A stretch of 64,000 nt of DNA from Streptococcus suis (GCF_019794555.1 NZ_JAIMEP010000006.1:1-64000); one strand, 5' to 3'; counted from the stretch's first letter, positions 9,271-19,444 are shown. Notes: generated by a model not told the origin, from the sequence alone. Numbers and translations are program-made.

Positions 9271-10497
9271 ATGGCTGTCAAGCATACACAAGAGCTTATC
9301 TATTGCTCATTTTGTGGTAAAAACCAAGAAGAAGTTAAAAAAATTATTGCAGGAAATAATGTTTTCATTTGTAATGAGTGTGTTGAGTTAGCTCAAGAAA
9401 TCATTCGTGAAGAATTGGCTGAAGAAGTACTGACAGATTTGGCAGACACACCAAAGCCACAAGAATTACTCAATATTTTAAACAATTATGTCATTGGACA
9501 AGATCGTGCTAAACGTGCATTGGCAGTGGCTGTTTATAATCACTACAAACGTATTAATTTCCAAGATAGTCGCGATGAAAACGATGTTGATTTGCAAAAA
9601 TCTAATATCTTGATGATTGGTCCGACTGGTTCAGGAAAAACCTTCCTAGCTCAGACCTTGGCTAAAAGTTTGAATGTACCTTTCGCGATTGCTGATGCAA
9701 CTGCGCTGACTGAGGCTGGTTATGTTGGTGAAGATGTTGAAAATATTTTACTTAAATTATTGCAGGCTGCAGATTTTAACATTGACCGTGCTGAAAGAGG
9801 TATCATCTATGTGGATGAAATTGATAAAATTGCCAAAAAAGGTGAAAATGTGTCCATTACCCGTGACGTCTCGGGTGAAGGTGTCCAACAAGCTCTCTTA
9901 AAAATTATTGAAGGAACCGTTGCTAGTGTACCTCCACAAGGTGGACGAAAACACCCTAATCAAGAAATGATTCACGTCGATACGAAAAACATTCTTTTCA
10001 TCGTTGGCGGTGCGTTTGATGGTATCGAGGAAATTGTTAAGCAACGATTAGGAGAGAAAATCATTGGTTTTGGTCAAAACAATCGTGCTATTGATGAAAA
10101 AGAATCCTACATGCAACATATCATTGCTGATGATATTCAAAAATTTGGTATTATTCCTGAGTTGATTGGACGATTACCTGTTTTTGCAGCCTTAGATCAA
10201 TTAACGACAGAGGATCTGATTCGTATTTTGACTGAGCCGAAGAATGCTTTGGTAAAACAGTACCAAACTCTTTTATCCTACGATAATGTGGAGTTAGAAT
10301 TTGACCAGGATGCCTTGGAGGAAATTGCCAAAAAGGCTATTGAACGGAAAACAGGTGCACGGGGACTTCGTTCGATTATTGAAGAAACCATGATGGATGT
10401 GATGTTTGAAGTTCCTAGTCAAGAGAATGTAAAACGTGTTCGTGTTACAAAAGATGCAGTAGATGGTAAGGAAAAACCTTTGCTAGAAACTGCTTAA
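9271..10497 (+). CDS. clpX: ATP-dependent Clp protease ATP-binding subunit ClpX
   Basis: AAA+ unfoldase that feeds proteins into the ClpP protease; 408 residues. The N-terminal zinc domain has C12, C15, C34 and C37; Walker A is GPTGSGKT (117-124), Walker [12 protein letters not shown] (about 178-188), then the C-terminal small domain with TGARGLRSI. The ribosome site is AGAGG. No ClpP gene is in the window, as usual for streptococci. A hairpin with 9-bp arms (10506-10542) separates it from engB. Confidence 0.96.
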   Translation: MAVKHTQELIYCSFCGKNQEEVKKIIAGNNVFICNECVELAQEIIREELAEEVLTDLADTPKPQELLNILNNYVIGQDRAKRALAVAVYNHYKRINFQDSRDENDVDLQKSNILMIGPTGSGKTFLAQTLAKSLNVPFAIADATALTEAGYVGEDVENILLKLLQAADFNIDRAERGIIYVDEIDKIAKKGENVSITRDVSGEGVQQALLKIIEGTVASVPPQGGRKHPNQEMIHVDTKNILFIVGGAFDGIEEIVKQRLGEKIIGFGQNNRAIDEKESYMQHIIADDIQKFGIIPELIGRLPVFAALDQLTTEDLIRILTEPKNALVKQYQTLLSYDNVELEFDQDALEEIAKKAIERKTGARGLRSIIEETMMDVMFEVPSQENVKRVRVTKDAVDGKEKPLLETA

Positions 10498-10505
10498 ATA
10501 AGTAC

Positions 10506-10542
10506 AATAAGGGGTGATTGGTTTTGACTTTCTCCCCTTATT
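10506..10542 (+). other. Hairpin between clpX and engB
   Basis: Perfect arms AATAAGGGG / CCCCTTATT around a 19-nt loop, with no T run. The right arm ends just before the engB ribosome site (GAAAGG). It may be a processing or partial-termination signal; not a standard terminator. Confidence 0.45.
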
Positions 10543-10557
10543 TATGAAAGGTACAAA

Positions 10558-11145
10558 ATGGAAATCAATACACATAATGCTGAGATTCTGCTTAGTGCGG
10601 TTTCGAAAGCCCAATATCCAGAAGACGATCTTCCGGAAATCGCCCTTGCTGGACGATCAAACGTTGGGAAGTCTTCCTTTATTAATACCCTCTTAGGTAG
10701 AAAAAATCTTGCTCGTACATCAGGAAAGCCTGGAAAAACTCAACAACTTAATTTTTATAACATAGATGATAAAATTCGTTTTGTGGATGTTCCAGGTTAT
10801 GGTTATGCAAAAGTTTCAAAAACAGAGCGTGCCAAGTGGGGCAAAATGATTGAAGAATATTTGACAACAAGAGAGAATCTCCGCGTTGTTGTTAGCTTAG
10901 TGGATATGCGCCATGAGCCTTCAGCTGATGACGTTCAGATGTATGATTTCTTGAAATATTATGACATTCCTGTTATTATTGTGGCAACGAAGGCTGATAA
11001 AATACCGCGTGGCAAGTGGAACAAACACGAATCAATAATCAAGAAAAAGTTGGACTTTGATAAGAAGGATCAATTTGTCGTGTTTTCTTCTGAAACTCGT
11101 CATGGCTATGATCAGGCTTGGGATGCAATCTTGAAAAATATCTAA
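10558..11145 (+). CDS. engB: Ribosome biogenesis GTP-binding protein EngB (YsxC/YihA)
   Basis: Essential GTPase for late assembly of the large ribosomal subunit; 195 residues. G1 is GRSNVGKSS (32-40), G3 DVPG (77-80), G4 ATKADK. The clpX-engB pair is common in Firmicutes. It is followed after 21 bases by ndk, which has its own good ribosome site, so co-transcription is likely. Confidence 0.95.
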   Translation: MEINTHNAEILLSAVSKAQYPEDDLPEIALAGRSNVGKSSFINTLLGRKNLARTSGKPGKTQQLNFYNIDDKIRFVDVPGYGYAKVSKTERAKWGKMIEEYLTTRENLRVVVSLVDMRHEPSADDVQMYDFLKYYDIPVIIVATKADKIPRGKWNKHESIIKKKLDFDKKDQFVVFSSETRHGYDQAWDAILKNI

Positions 11146-11166
11146 TTTATAGACAGGAGAAAAGCC

Positions 11167-11580
11167 ATGGAACGTACATTCTTCATTATCAAACCGGATG
11201 CGCTTGAGCGAGGATTGGCAGGACAAATTCTTACACGTATTGAACGTAGAGGATTCAAGATTCGTGATTTGAAGATGCTGACTGCAACAGAGGCATTAAT
11301 TGCGCAACATTATGATCATTTGACTGACAAACCTTTCTTTCCGCAATTGGTTCAATATATGACTAGTGGTCCTGTCATTGCTGGAATTTTGGAAGGTCCA
11401 GAAGTTATCAAATCATGGAGAGATATGATGGGTGCAACTAATCCGGTCAATGCACTTCCAGGAACTATTCGTGGGGATTTTGCAACGGCACCGGTTGGTG
11501 GAATGGTAGAGAATGTCGTACATGGATCAGATTGCTCAGAAGCTGCTGATCGTGAAATTTTTTTATGGTTAGGACAATAG
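11167..11580 (+). CDS. ndk: Nucleoside-diphosphate kinase
   Basis: Transfers the terminal phosphate between nucleoside triphosphates and diphosphates; 137 residues. It begins with the family motif ERTFFIIKPDA and carries the phosphate-accepting His119 in NVVHGSDCSEAA. AGGAG precedes the ATG. Several streptococci, for example the pneumococcus, are reported to lack ndk, so its presence is a useful species marker. A terminator follows at 11590. Confidence 0.95.
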   Translation: MERTFFIIKPDALERGLAGQILTRIERRGFKIRDLKMLTATEALIAQHYDHLTDKPFFPQLVQYMTSGPVIAGILEGPEVIKSWRDMMGATNPVNALPGTIRGDFATAPVGGMVENVVHGSDCSEAADREIFLWLGQ

Positions 11581-11589
11581 CAGAGTAGG

Positions 11590-11612
11590 CACCTATATTT
11601 CTAGGTGTTTTT
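11590..11612 (+). terminator. Terminator after ndk
   Basis: CACCTA / TAGGTG stem with a 6-nt loop and T5. Confidence 0.7.
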
Positions 11613-11677
11613 CTTATGGAAAGTTCTAGCCAAATCTGATATAATGAAGAGTATTATACCCTTGTAAAGGATGAAAC

Positions 11678-13510
11678 ATGAATTTAGAAGAATTAAAAAA
11701 ACGACAGGAGAAAATCCGTAATTTCTCCATTATTGCTCACATTGACCATGGGAAATCAACCTTGGCTGACCGCATACTCGAAAAGACAGAAACAGTTTCT
11801 AGTCGTGAAATGCAGGCTCAATTGTTAGATAGCATGGATTTGGAGCGTGAACGCGGCATAACCATTAAGCTAAATGCTATCGAGCTTAACTATACCGCCA
11901 AAGATGGAGAAACCTATATCTTCCATTTGATAGACACTCCAGGACACGTTGACTTTACCTATGAAGTTTCTCGTTCACTTGCTGCCTGTGAAGGAGCAAT
12001 TCTGGTAGTTGATGCAGCCCAAGGTATTGAAGCACAGACCTTGGCTAATGTTTATCTAGCCTTGGACAATGATCTTGAAATCTTGCCAGTCATTAATAAG
12101 ATTGATCTACCAGCTGCAGATCCTGAGCGTGTTCGTCAAGAAATTGAAGATGTCATTGGTTTGGACGCTTCGGAAGCGGTTCCCGCTTCAGCTAAATCAG
12201 GAATTGGTATTGAAGAGATTCTTGAACAAATCGTTGAGAAAGTTCCCGCTCCAACAGGTGATGTTGAAGCTCCATTACAGGCTTTAATTTTTGACTCTGT
12301 CTATGATCCCTATCGTGGGGTCATCCTCCAAGTCCGTATTGTCAATGGGGTTGTGAAGCCTGGTGATACCATCCAGATGATGAGCAATGGCAAGACCTTC
12401 GATGTTACGGAAGTCGGAATTTTTACACCAAAAGCTATTGGCCGTGATTTTCTAGCAGTTGGAGATGTTGGTTATATCGCAGCTTCTATCAAGACCGTGG
12501 CAGATACCCGTGTCGGTGATACGGTGACCTTAGCGGAAAATCCTGCTAGCGAACCACTAGCAGGCTACAAGCAGATGAATCCAATGGTATTCGCTGGGAT
12601 CTATCCAATTGACTCCAACAAGTACAATGACCTCCGTGAAGCCTTGGAAAAGCTCCAGCTCAACGATGCCAGCTTGCAGTTCGAACCTGAAACATCGCAG
12701 GCCCTCGGCTTTGGTTTCCGTTGTGGCTTCTTAGGTCTCTTGCACATGGATGTTATTCAAGAACGGATAGAGCGTGAATTTAACATTGACCTCATCATGA
12801 CTGCACCTTCGGTAGTTTACCACGTCAATATGACAGATGGTGAAATGATTGATGTAGCCAACCCGTCAGAATTCCCAGATCCTACAAAAATTGCAAGTAT
12901 TGAGGAGCCTTATGTTAAGGCACAAATCATGGTGCCACAGGAATACGTCGGTGCGGTGATGGAATTGGCCCAACGCAAACGTGGTGACTTTGTGACCATG
13001 GATTATATCGATGATAATCGTGTCAATGTTATCTACCAAATTCCACTTGCGGAGATTGTCTTTGATTTCTTTGATAAACTCAAGTCATCTACTCGTGGAT
13101 ATGCTAGCTTTGACTATGAAATTTCTGAGTATCGTTCATCTAAGTTAGTGAAAATGGATATTCTCTTGAACGGCGACAAGGTAGATGCCCTCAGCTTTAT
13201 TGTACACAAGGAATTTGCTTACGAACGTGGGAAAATCATCGTGGACAAACTCAAGAAAATCATCCCTCGTCAACAGTTTGAAGTGCCAATCCAAGCTGCT
13301 ATCGGTCAAAAAATCGTTGCCCGTAGCGACATCAAGGCTCTTCGGAAGAACGTTTTGGCCAAGTGTTATGGTGGTGACGTTTCCCGTAAACGCAAACTCC
13401 TAGAAAAACAAAAAGCTGGTAAAAAACGGATGAAGGCCATCGGATCTGTCGAAGTTCCACAAGAAGCCTTCCTCAGCGTTCTCAGCATGGATGAAGACGA
13501 TAAGAAATAA
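11678..13510 (+). CDS. lepA: Elongation factor 4 (LepA)
   Basis: Ribosome-bound GTPase of the EF-G fold, 610 residues, thought to act in initiation or to remobilise stalled ribosomes. G1 is AHIDHGKST (20-28), switch [10 protein letters not shown] (about 88-95), G4 NKIDLPAA, and the C-terminal LepA-specific domain includes [21 protein letters not shown]. It has its own promoter: TGA-TATAAT at 11637-11645. A bidirectional hairpin with the convergent tautomerase gene follows. Confidence 0.96.
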   Translation: MNLEELKKRQEKIRNFSIIAHIDHGKSTLADRILEKTETVSSREMQAQLLDSMDLERERGITIKLNAIELNYTAKDGETYIFHLIDTPGHVDFTYEVSRSLAACEGAILVVDAAQGIEAQTLANVYLALDNDLEILPVINKIDLPAADPERVRQEIEDVIGLDASEAVPASAKSGIGIEEILEQIVEKVPAPTGDVEAPLQALIFDSVYDPYRGVILQVRIVNGVVKPGDTIQMMSNGKTFDVTEVGIFTPKAIGRDFLAVGDVGYIAASIKTVADTRVGDTVTLAENPASEPLAGYKQMNPMVFAGIYPIDSNKYNDLREALEKLQLNDASLQFEPETSQALGFGFRCGFLGLLHMDVIQERIEREFNIDLIMTAPSVVYHVNMTDGEMIDVANPSEFPDPTKIASIEEPYVKAQIMVPQEYVGAVMELAQRKRGDFVTMDYIDDNRVNVIYQIPLAEIVFDFFDKLKSSTRGYASFDYEISEYRSSKLVKMDILLNGDKVDALSFIVHKEFAYERGKIIVDKLKKIIPRQQFEVPIQAAIGQKIVARSDIKALRKNVLAKCYGGDVSRKRKLLEKQKAGKKRMKAIGSVEVPQEAFLSVLSMDEDDKK

Positions 13511-13523
13511 TCTTGATATAAAG

Positions 13524-13560
13524 AAACACTCCTGCATTTTGTTGCAAGAGTGTTTTCTCT
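13524..13560. terminator. Terminator between convergent lepA and tautomerase genes
   Basis: AAACACTCCTGCA / TGCAAGAGTGTTT arms (one mismatch) with a TTTTGT loop, followed by TTCTCTTATTTT on the plus strand. Confidence 0.75.
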
Positions 13561-13742
13561 TATTTTCGTTTCATTTCACCTTGTGGGTAGTAAGTCCCTT
13601 CAGGCATATCATTGATGAAAACATGAATGGCTTCTTTTGGTGCGTTGGTATTACGAGATACAACCTCAGTTACTTCACGTGCAAGAGCAATCTTTTGTTC
13701 TTCTGTGCGTCCTTCAAACAAATCAATACGTACAAATGGCAT
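13560..13742 (-). CDS. 4-oxalocrotonate tautomerase family protein
   Basis: A 60-residue member of the tautomerase superfamily with the catalytic N-terminal proline (MPFVRIDLFEGR, Pro at position 2). Family members are hexamers that move double bonds in keto/enol substrates; the real substrate in streptococci is unknown, and no aromatic degradation genes are nearby. AAAGGAGATG before the start is a good ribosome site. It lies downstream of the Rgg gene on the same strand with a 23-base gap, so the two may be co-transcribed. Confidence 0.88.
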   Translation of the reverse strand: MPFVRIDLFEGRTEEQKIALAREVTEVVSRNTNAPKEAIHVFINDMPEGTYYPQGEMKRK

Positions 13743-13765
13743 AAAACATCTCCTTTTCTTTTTTC

Positions 13766-14635
13766 CTAGTATACCATATCTAGCCTAAGATTTTCTGACA
13801 TTTTTTCAAAATGCTCCAGATAATGGGCTTTTAACGATTGTTCCCCTAGTAGTTCAAATACAAGAATGGCCTCCTCCATGCTAGCACGCCCTTTTTCAGA
13901 GCCTTGTTTGTATGCAAAATACCCTTGTGCATAGAGAAAAACAGTCTGTTCATAGAAGTTTAATTCATTTTCTAAGAGCTTGGTAATATCATCAATCAAA
14001 AACTGGCAATTTTCTGGCTTTCCCTCGTCAATACTTTGTATCAAACAATTGAGAGCCAGTTGCGTGACCAATCGCTTATTGGTTTTGTTTGTCGATACAT
14101 AGACGTAGTTACCAATCATTTCCTTGGTCAAGAGAAAGAAGGTTTGGTATTTTATCGTCCTAACACAATTCGCTAGTAGGATAATTTCGTAATGCCCCCA
14201 AATTTCCACACCAAACAAGTAATCGGTCAGTTCAGCCAATTCGTCCTCCGTCGGTTGGACAGTCGTATCCATTGTAGCAATGATGGACTTGATCATAGTG
14301 GTTTCAAATGTTCCAATCTGGAAATCAGAAGGAGTAGTCAGAAGATTTTTCAGCGAGGAAACCTGTTGCGCGACATATTCTTCGCGAATATAGTGCATCA
14401 AATGAAAGAAGGATTGTTCTTGCCTATACTCGCTGTCATGCAGGGTCATAAATTCTTCCAGAGAAAGGTGCAATTTATCCAAAATATTGATTAGTCGCGC
14501 GCAAGAAATTTCCGACTCGCCTCGTTCAAATCGGGAAATTTGCGACTTGGACAGGTGTTGGTCAGCGACAGCATCAAGGCTAAATTGTTTTCCCTTGCGA
14601 ATTTTCCGTAGTGTTTTTCCTAAATTTGATTTCAT
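13766..14635 (-). CDS. Rgg/GadR/MutR-family transcriptional regulator
   Basis: A 289-residue regulator with an N-terminal XRE-type helix-turn-helix (about residues 5-60, [19 protein letters not shown] then [14 protein letters not shown]) and a long helical C-terminal repeat domain, as in Rgg proteins that bind short peptides. The start at 14635 is chosen because an upstream TTG would give an atypical N-terminus and GGGAAA lies before this ATG. It diverges from the MFS transporter gene; a perfect 18-bp palindrome lies between them. I see no short hydrophobic peptide gene of the SHP type beside it, so ligand and target are open; the transporter is the obvious candidate target. Confidence 0.85.
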   Translation of the reverse strand: MKSNLGKTLRKIRKGKQFSLDAVADQHLSKSQISRFERGESEISCARLINILDKLHLSLEEFMTLHDSEYRQEQSFFHLMHYIREEYVAQQVSSLKNLLTTPSDFQIGTFETTMIKSIIATMDTTVQPTEDELAELTDYLFGVEIWGHYEIILLANCVRTIKYQTFFLLTKEMIGNYVYVSTNKTNKRLVTQLALNCLIQSIDEGKPENCQFLIDDITKLLENELNFYEQTVFLYAQGYFAYKQGSEKGRASMEEAILVFELLGEQSLKAHYLEHFEKMSENLRLDMVY

Positions 14636-14673
14636 AATTTCCCACTTTCCCAACAAAATTTCACATACGTTTT

Positions 14674-14691
14674 ATTTATTGTACAATAAAT
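14674..14691. promoter_or_regulatory. Perfect 18-bp palindrome in the divergent Rgg/MFS promoter region
   Basis: ATTTATTGTACAATAAAT is fully symmetric and contains TACAAT on both strands (14682-14687 plus, 14683-14678 minus), so it could be both the divergent -10 boxes and a dimer operator. Confidence 0.55.
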
Positions 14692-14724
14692 TATCCCAAA
14701 ACGGTTGGAAAAAAAGGAGGAAAG

Positions 14725-15927
14725 ATGAAAAAAACGGAAATCAACAACACAATCTGGTTCATTGGAAGTAAGAGTATTTCCAAAATCGGGGATATTATGT
14801 TTGACTTTGCCAATAATACATTCTTGGCTGGTATCAGTCCCCATTCCCTGTCACTGGTCGGTATTTATCAGTCGATGGAAAGTATCATCGGTATCTTGTT
14901 CAATCTATTCGGTGGCGTTATAGCGGATCGTTTTAAGCGGAAAAAAATTATTATTCTAACCAATTTTCTCAGTGGTCTGGCCTGTATTGCCTTGTCTTTT
15001 ATTAGTCAAGAAAAATGGCTGATTTACGCCATCGTTCTGACCAATATGATTTTGGCCTTTTTGGGTTCATTTGCGTCGCCGACCTACAAAGCCTTTACCA
15101 AAGAAATTGTCAAGAAAGACTCAATTGCCAAGCTCAATTCATTTTTGGAAACCAGTAGTACCATTACCAAAGTGCTTGTTCCTCTGATAGCAATCTTCTT
15201 GTATCAACAACTTGGTGTGCGAGGAGTGCTCATCTTAGACGGTGTTTCCTTCTGGCTAGCAGCTCTTTTCATTTTTTATATTAAACCAGTCAATGAAGAA
15301 ATTATTGCCAAAGATAGAGTGACGGTGTCGATTATTCTGAACGATTTGGTCATGGGATTTAAGTATATTCTGAGCCATCAAAAGATATTTTTGTTTATTG
15401 TCCTGTCTGCCTTGGTAAATTTTTTCCTTTCGGCCTATAATCTCTTGTTGCCCTACAGCAATCAGATGTTTCCCAACTTGCCCGATGATGGTCTCTACGG
15501 AACTTTCCTAACGGCAGAAGCAATCGGTGGCTTTCTCGGAGCGATTTTGAGCGGCATTCTCAATAAAGAATTGTCGAATATGAAATTGATGGTTTTCATT
15601 GGTTTGTCAGGACTTTGCCTCACAACGGCACCATTTTTATATTTCCTCTTCCACCATCCCATAGCCCTTACCTTGTCACCAGCCCTTTTTAGTCTCTTTC
15701 TGGCTATTTTCAATATCCAATTTTTCTCCATCGTCCAACGTGACGTGGACAATGATTTTCTCGGACGCGTGTTTGGGATTATCTTTACGGTGGCTATCTT
15801 ATTTATGCCAATCGGAACAGGAGTATTTTCACTCCTTTTAAGCCCAACATTTACTTACAACCTTTTCTTTGTTGGACTGATAGTTGTCATTCTTGCGCTC
15901 GTATTCGCTAGGGTACTCAAAGATTAG
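14725..15927 (+). CDS. MFS transporter (efflux type)
   Basis: A 400-residue protein with about 12 membrane segments of the major facilitator superfamily, with the loop 2-3 motif GGVIADRFKRKK (about residues 72-83). It resembles the macrolide-efflux-like subgroup of Firmicute MFS proteins, but substrate cannot be told from sequence. GGAGG lies directly before the ATG. It is divergent from the Rgg regulator, suggesting that Rgg controls it. A terminator follows at 15952. Confidence 0.85.
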   Translation: MKKTEINNTIWFIGSKSISKIGDIMFDFANNTFLAGISPHSLSLVGIYQSMESIIGILFNLFGGVIADRFKRKKIIILTNFLSGLACIALSFISQEKWLIYAIVLTNMILAFLGSFASPTYKAFTKEIVKKDSIAKLNSFLETSSTITKVLVPLIAIFLYQQLGVRGVLILDGVSFWLAALFIFYIKPVNEEIIAKDRVTVSIILNDLVMGFKYILSHQKIFLFIVLSALVNFFLSAYNLLLPYSNQMFPNLPDDGLYGTFLTAEAIGGFLGAILSGILNKELSNMKLMVFIGLSGLCLTTAPFLYFLFHHPIALTLSPALFSLFLAIFNIQFFSIVQRDVDNDFLGRVFGIIFTVAILFMPIGTGVFSLLLSPTFTYNLFFVGLIVVILALVFARVLKD

Positions 15928-15951
15928 CTGACCTACAAATTTACACACTCC

Positions 15952-15978
15952 AAACAAGCTCGTACGGGCTTGTTTTTC
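15952..15978 (+). terminator. Terminator after the MFS gene
   Basis: AAACAAGC / GCTTGTTT stem with an 8-nt loop and T-rich tail. Confidence 0.75.
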
Positions 15979-16082
15979 TCATTCCCATAATCAGTGTTTT
16001 ATGGTAAAATGGAAAGAGCGAAATTTAGATCCTATAGTCCAAATTCAGGATGAATGCAGGTTCTTAGATTGGAAGTTGAAAA

Positions 16083-16664
16083 GTGGCTCAATTATACTAT
16101 AAATATGGTACCATGAACTCTGGGAAAACAATTGAGATATTGAAAGTAGCCCACAATTATGAGGAGCAGGGCAAGCCTGTCGTCATCATGACTTCAGCAC
16201 TTGATACCCGTGATGCTTTTGGTGTCGTGTCAAGTCGTATTGGCATGCGTCGTGATGCAGTCGCAATTGAAGATGACATGGACGTATTTCATTTTATTGA
16301 GAAAATGGAGCCACGCCCATACTGTGTTCTCATTGACGAGGCCCAATTTCTTCGCCGTCACCATGTTTATGAGTTGGCGAAAGTGGTTGATGAACTGAAT
16401 GTTCCCGTAATGGCTTTTGGTTTGAAAAATGATTTCCAAAACCATTTGTTCGAAGGCTCACGTGAATTGTTGCTACTGGCAGACAAGATTGAAGAAATCA
16501 AAACCATCTGCCAATATTGCTCCAAAAAAGCGACAATGGTTTTGAGAACGCAGGATGGAAAACCTACTTATGAAGGAGAACAAATCCAAATTGGTGGCAA
16601 TGAAACCTACATTCCTGTCTGTCGCAAACATTATTTTTCACCAGAAATAAAAGAATTACCCTAA
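16083..16664 (+). CDS. tdk: Thymidine kinase
   Basis: Salvages thymidine to dTMP; 193 residues, class of zinc-containing thymidine kinases. Walker A-like GTMNSGKT (residues 8-15), LIDEAQF (Walker B, about 86-92), and a zinc site formed by CQYC and a later C-R-K-H. The start is GTG, with GGAAG upstream. Together with thyA and folA this window holds both routes to dTMP. Confidence 0.94.
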   Translation: MAQLYYKYGTMNSGKTIEILKVAHNYEEQGKPVVIMTSALDTRDAFGVVSSRIGMRRDAVAIEDDMDVFHFIEKMEPRPYCVLIDEAQFLRRHHVYELAKVVDELNVPVMAFGLKNDFQNHLFEGSRELLLLADKIEEIKTICQYCSKKATMVLRTQDGKPTYEGEQIQIGGNETYIPVCRKHYFSPEIKELP

Positions 16665-16712
16665 TTTTTGAAAATAAAATGAGAAGCGACTGTAAACTGA
16701 GCAACTATATAG

Positions 16713-16853
16713 AACTGAATTTGCCTATGACTCTGTACCAATTTTCATAACTTACATACTACGGCAAAGGAACTGAATTCGGGCTACGAACTGTGCCTGT
16801 TTTATGACCTACATATTACAGAAAGGAAATGAACACGCCCTACAAGCTGTGTC
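16713..16853 (+). repeat. Degenerate tandem repeat of about 56-58 bases, 2.5 copies
   Basis: Copies begin AACTGAATTTGCCTATGA (16713), AACTGAATTCGGGCTACGAA (16771) and AAATGAACACGCCCTACAAG (16827, partial). The last copy runs into the palindrome below and is similar to its arm, so the tandem probably grew from part of that element. No reading frame. Confidence 0.65.
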
Positions 16854-16938
16854 AAAAAGATAATTTCTCCAAGTGTTTGTAACACTTGGTCGAAATTCCT
16901 ATTTTGACTGTGCTTGCTTAACGGGCTTTGTATCTTAA
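16827..16938. repeat. Dispersed palindromic element abutting prfA
   Basis: An imperfect inverted repeat centred on a strong hairpin (AATTTC-CCAAGTGTT / AACACTTGG-GAAATT, 16862-16897). Its right arm, reversed, reads TTAAGATACAAAGCCCGTTA and then GCACAGTCAAAATAGGAA; the element at 41916-42040 has CTAAGATACTAAGGGCGTC and CGCACAGTAAAAATAGGAA at the matching places. The element ends about 5 bases before the prfA ATG. Confidence 0.7.
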
Positions 16939-16942
16939 TCTT

Positions 16943-18022
16943 ATGAACATCTACGATCAATTACAGGCGGTGGAGGACCGCTATGAGGAACTTGGTGAAC
17001 TGTTGTCTGACCCTGACGTAGTCAGCGATACCAAGCGATTTATGGAGTTATCTAAGGAAGAAGCTGCAACTCGTGATACGGTTACAGCCTACCGCGAATA
17101 TAAGACTGTACTTCAAAATATTATCGATGCAGAAGAGATGATCAAGGAATCTTCTGGTGATGCTGACCTGGAGGAAATGGCTAAGGAAGAACTCAAACAA
17201 GCTAAGGCTGATAAAGAGGCTTACGAAGAAAAGCTCAAAATCCTTCTTTTACCAAAAGACCCTAACGATGACAAAAATATCATCTTGGAAATCCGTGGTG
17301 CCGCAGGTGGTGATGAAGCTGCCCTCTTTGCTGGTGACCTTTTGACCATGTATCAAAAATATGCAGAAGGTCAAGGCTGGCGTTTTGAAGTCATGGAGGC
17401 TTCTTATAATGGTGTCGGCGGTATCAAGGAAGTGGTTGCCATGGTCTCTGGTCAATCCGTTTATTCAAAACTCAAGTATGAATCAGGAGCTCACCGTGTC
17501 CAACGTGTCCCTGTGACAGAAAGCCAAGGTCGTGTCCACACCTCAACAGCAACCGTTCTCATCATGCCAGAAGTTGAAGAAGTGGAATATGACATTGATC
17601 CAAAAGATCTTCGTGTCGATATTTACCACGCATCTGGTGCTGGTGGACAGAACGTCAACAAGGTTGCAACTGCCGTGCGTATCGTTCACTTGCCAACCAA
17701 CATCAAGGTAGAAATGCAGGAAGAACGGACCCAGCAGAAAAACCGTGATAAGGCCATGAAGATTATCCGTGCCCGTGTTGCGGATCACTTTGCACAGATT
17801 GCCCAAGATGAGCAGGATGCTGAGCGTAAATCAACTATCGGTACAGGTGACCGTTCAGAGCGTATCCGTACATACAACTTCCCACAAAACCGTGTGACAG
17901 ACCACCGTATCGGCTTAACCTTGCAAAAGCTAGATACTATCTTGTCAGGTAAGATGGACGAAGTCGTAGATGCCCTTGTTCTCTACGATCAAACGCAAAA
18001 ACTAGAAGAGCTTAACAAATAA
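16943..18022 (+). CDS. prfA: Peptide chain release factor 1
   Basis: RF1 ends translation at UAA and UAG; 359 residues. The peptidyl-hydrolysis motif GGQ is at 234-236 ([11 protein letters not shown]). The ATG at 16943 matches the usual MNIYDQL start. Upstream there is no Shine-Dalgarno sequence, because a dispersed repeat reaches almost to the start; TATCTT ends 6 nt before the ATG, so a leaderless mRNA is possible. Downstream, prmC begins on the last base of the stop codon, giving coupled expression of RF1 with its own methyltransferase. Confidence 0.95.
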   Translation: MNIYDQLQAVEDRYEELGELLSDPDVVSDTKRFMELSKEEAATRDTVTAYREYKTVLQNIIDAEEMIKESSGDADLEEMAKEELKQAKADKEAYEEKLKILLLPKDPNDDKNIILEIRGAAGGDEAALFAGDLLTMYQKYAEGQGWRFEVMEASYNGVGGIKEVVAMVSGQSVYSKLKYESGAHRVQRVPVTESQGRVHTSTATVLIMPEVEEVEYDIDPKDLRVDIYHASGAGGQNVNKVATAVRIVHLPTNIKVEMQEERTQQKNRDKAMKIIRARVADHFAQIAQDEQDAERKSTIGTGDRSERIRTYNFPQNRVTDHRIGLTLQKLDTILSGKMDEVVDALVLYDQTQKLEELNK

Positions 18023-18855
18023 TGAATTACGCTCAATTATTTGCAGCATACGAAGAACAATTAGTCGCAATTGGTGAAGAGGCAGAATCCCTGTCCTTCA
18101 CCTTTCGTGGCTTAAAGGGACTGAACTTTACGGAATTTCTCCTCCTGCTCCGTCAGGAAGTTACACCGACTGACAAAGAAGAGATTGATGCGATTTTTCA
18201 GCAACTTTCCCAGCACCGACCTGCCCAGTACATTATCGGCAAGGCTGATTTTCATGGCATGGAGTTTGCGGTTGATGAGCGAGTCTTGATTCCAAGACCT
18301 GAAACGGAAGAATTAGTTGATTTGATTTTGCAGGAAAATAGCAGAGCAGGTTTGCGTATCTTAGACATCGGTACAGGAAGCGGTGCCATAGCTATTTCCC
18401 TTGCAAAAGCTAGACCTGATTGGGAAGTGGTTGCGGTTGATATTTCAAAGGATGCCCTAGAAGTGGCTCAGGAAAATGCAAGAACCAACCAAGTCTCTGT
18501 TCACTTTCTAGAATCGGATGTCTTGCAAGCTGTGACAGGTCAATTTGACATCATTGTTTCCAATCCGCCTTACATCTCACCAGTTGACACAAATGAAGTT
18601 GGACTCAATGTATTGACTTCTGAGCCACATCTGGCCTTATTTGCGGAAGAAGATGGCATGGCTATTTATAGACAAATTGCGGAGCAAGCAGGTGCATTTT
18701 TGAATAAAAATGGAAAACTCTACTTTGAAATTGGATATAAACAAGGGCAAGACCTAACCGACTTACTTGCTCTGCATTTTCCAAAAAAGCGAATTCGAGT
18801 CCTCAAAGACCAATTTGGACAGGATAGAAAGGTCGTAGCGGATGACAATAGATAA
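18022..18855 (+). CDS. prmC: Release factor glutamine methyltransferase
   Basis: Methylates the glutamine of the GGQ motif of release factors, here the product of the overlapping prfA gene. The protein has 277 residues with a SAM-binding Rossmann motif (LDIGTGSGAIAI, about 114-125) and the catalytic NPPY at 181-184. Its 3' end overlaps the next gene by 14 bases. The prfA-prmC-tsaC order is conserved in streptococci. Confidence 0.95.
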   Translation: MNYAQLFAAYEEQLVAIGEEAESLSFTFRGLKGLNFTEFLLLLRQEVTPTDKEEIDAIFQQLSQHRPAQYIIGKADFHGMEFAVDERVLIPRPETEELVDLILQENSRAGLRILDIGTGSGAIAISLAKARPDWEVVAVDISKDALEVAQENARTNQVSVHFLESDVLQAVTGQFDIIVSNPPYISPVDTNEVGLNVLTSEPHLALFAEEDGMAIYRQIAEQAGAFLNKNGKLYFEIGYKQGQDLTDLLALHFPKKRIRVLKDQFGQDRKVVADDNR

Positions 18856-19444
18856 ACTCCGAAAAATTCTAACTAGTGGAGGGGCTGTAGTTCTTCCCAC
18901 TGAGACAGTCTACGGACTGTTTGCCCAAGCCTTGAATGAAGAGGCGGTCAATCGTGTCTATCAGTTGAAACAGCGCCCTAGGGACAAGGCAATGAACTTA
19001 AATGTCTCAAATCTGAACGATATATATTTTTTCAGTCAAAATACTCCCTTTTTTCTGGAAAAACTGTATAATAGGTTTATGCCAGGACCACTAACGATTA
19101 TCCTAAAAGCGAATGACAATGTTCCTTTTTGGGTTAATTCTGGACTGGATACTGTTGGATTTCGTGTACCTAATCACGTAAAAACCTTACAATTGATTTC
19201 TGAGACTGGTCCACTTATTGGACCGTCCGCCAATATTTCAGGAAATGAAAGTGGCAAGAAGTTTTCGGACATCCAGGCACAATTTTCAGTTGATTTGCCT
19301 GGCATTGAGGACGACCAAGCCTTGACAGGCATTGATTCAACGATTTTGGACCTTTCTGGACAGAAAGCGCGGATTTTGCGTCAAGGTGCAATAAGTCGTG
19401 AGCTCATTCAAAAAGAAATACCTGAAATTGAATTCGAGGATTGA
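18842..19444 (+). CDS. L-threonylcarbamoyladenylate synthase (Sua5/YrdC/YwlC family)
   Basis: Makes threonylcarbamoyl-AMP for the t6A modification of ANN-decoding tRNAs. It has 200 residues and the YrdC fold: VLPTETVYGLFAQA (about 17-30), the KXR-type KQRPRDKAMN (about 42-51) and GPSANISG (about 130-137). It lacks the extra C-terminal Sua5 domain, so it is the short TsaC-like type. The start lies inside prmC, so it is translated as part of the same operon. Confidence 0.9.
   Translation: MTIDKLRKILTSGGAVVLPTETVYGLFAQALNEEAVNRVYQLKQRPRDKAMNLNVSNLNDIYFFSQNTPFFLEKLYNRFMPGPLTIILKANDNVPFWVNSGLDTVGFRVPNHVKTLQLISETGPLIGPSANISGNESGKKFSDIQAQFSVDLPGIEDDQALTGIDSTILDLSGQKARILRQGAISRELIQKEIPEIEFED

Noticed and set aside
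14725..15927. MFS gene as an acquired macrolide efflux (mef) gene
   Set aside because: General resemblance only; no mobile element, no msr partner and base composition like its neighbours.
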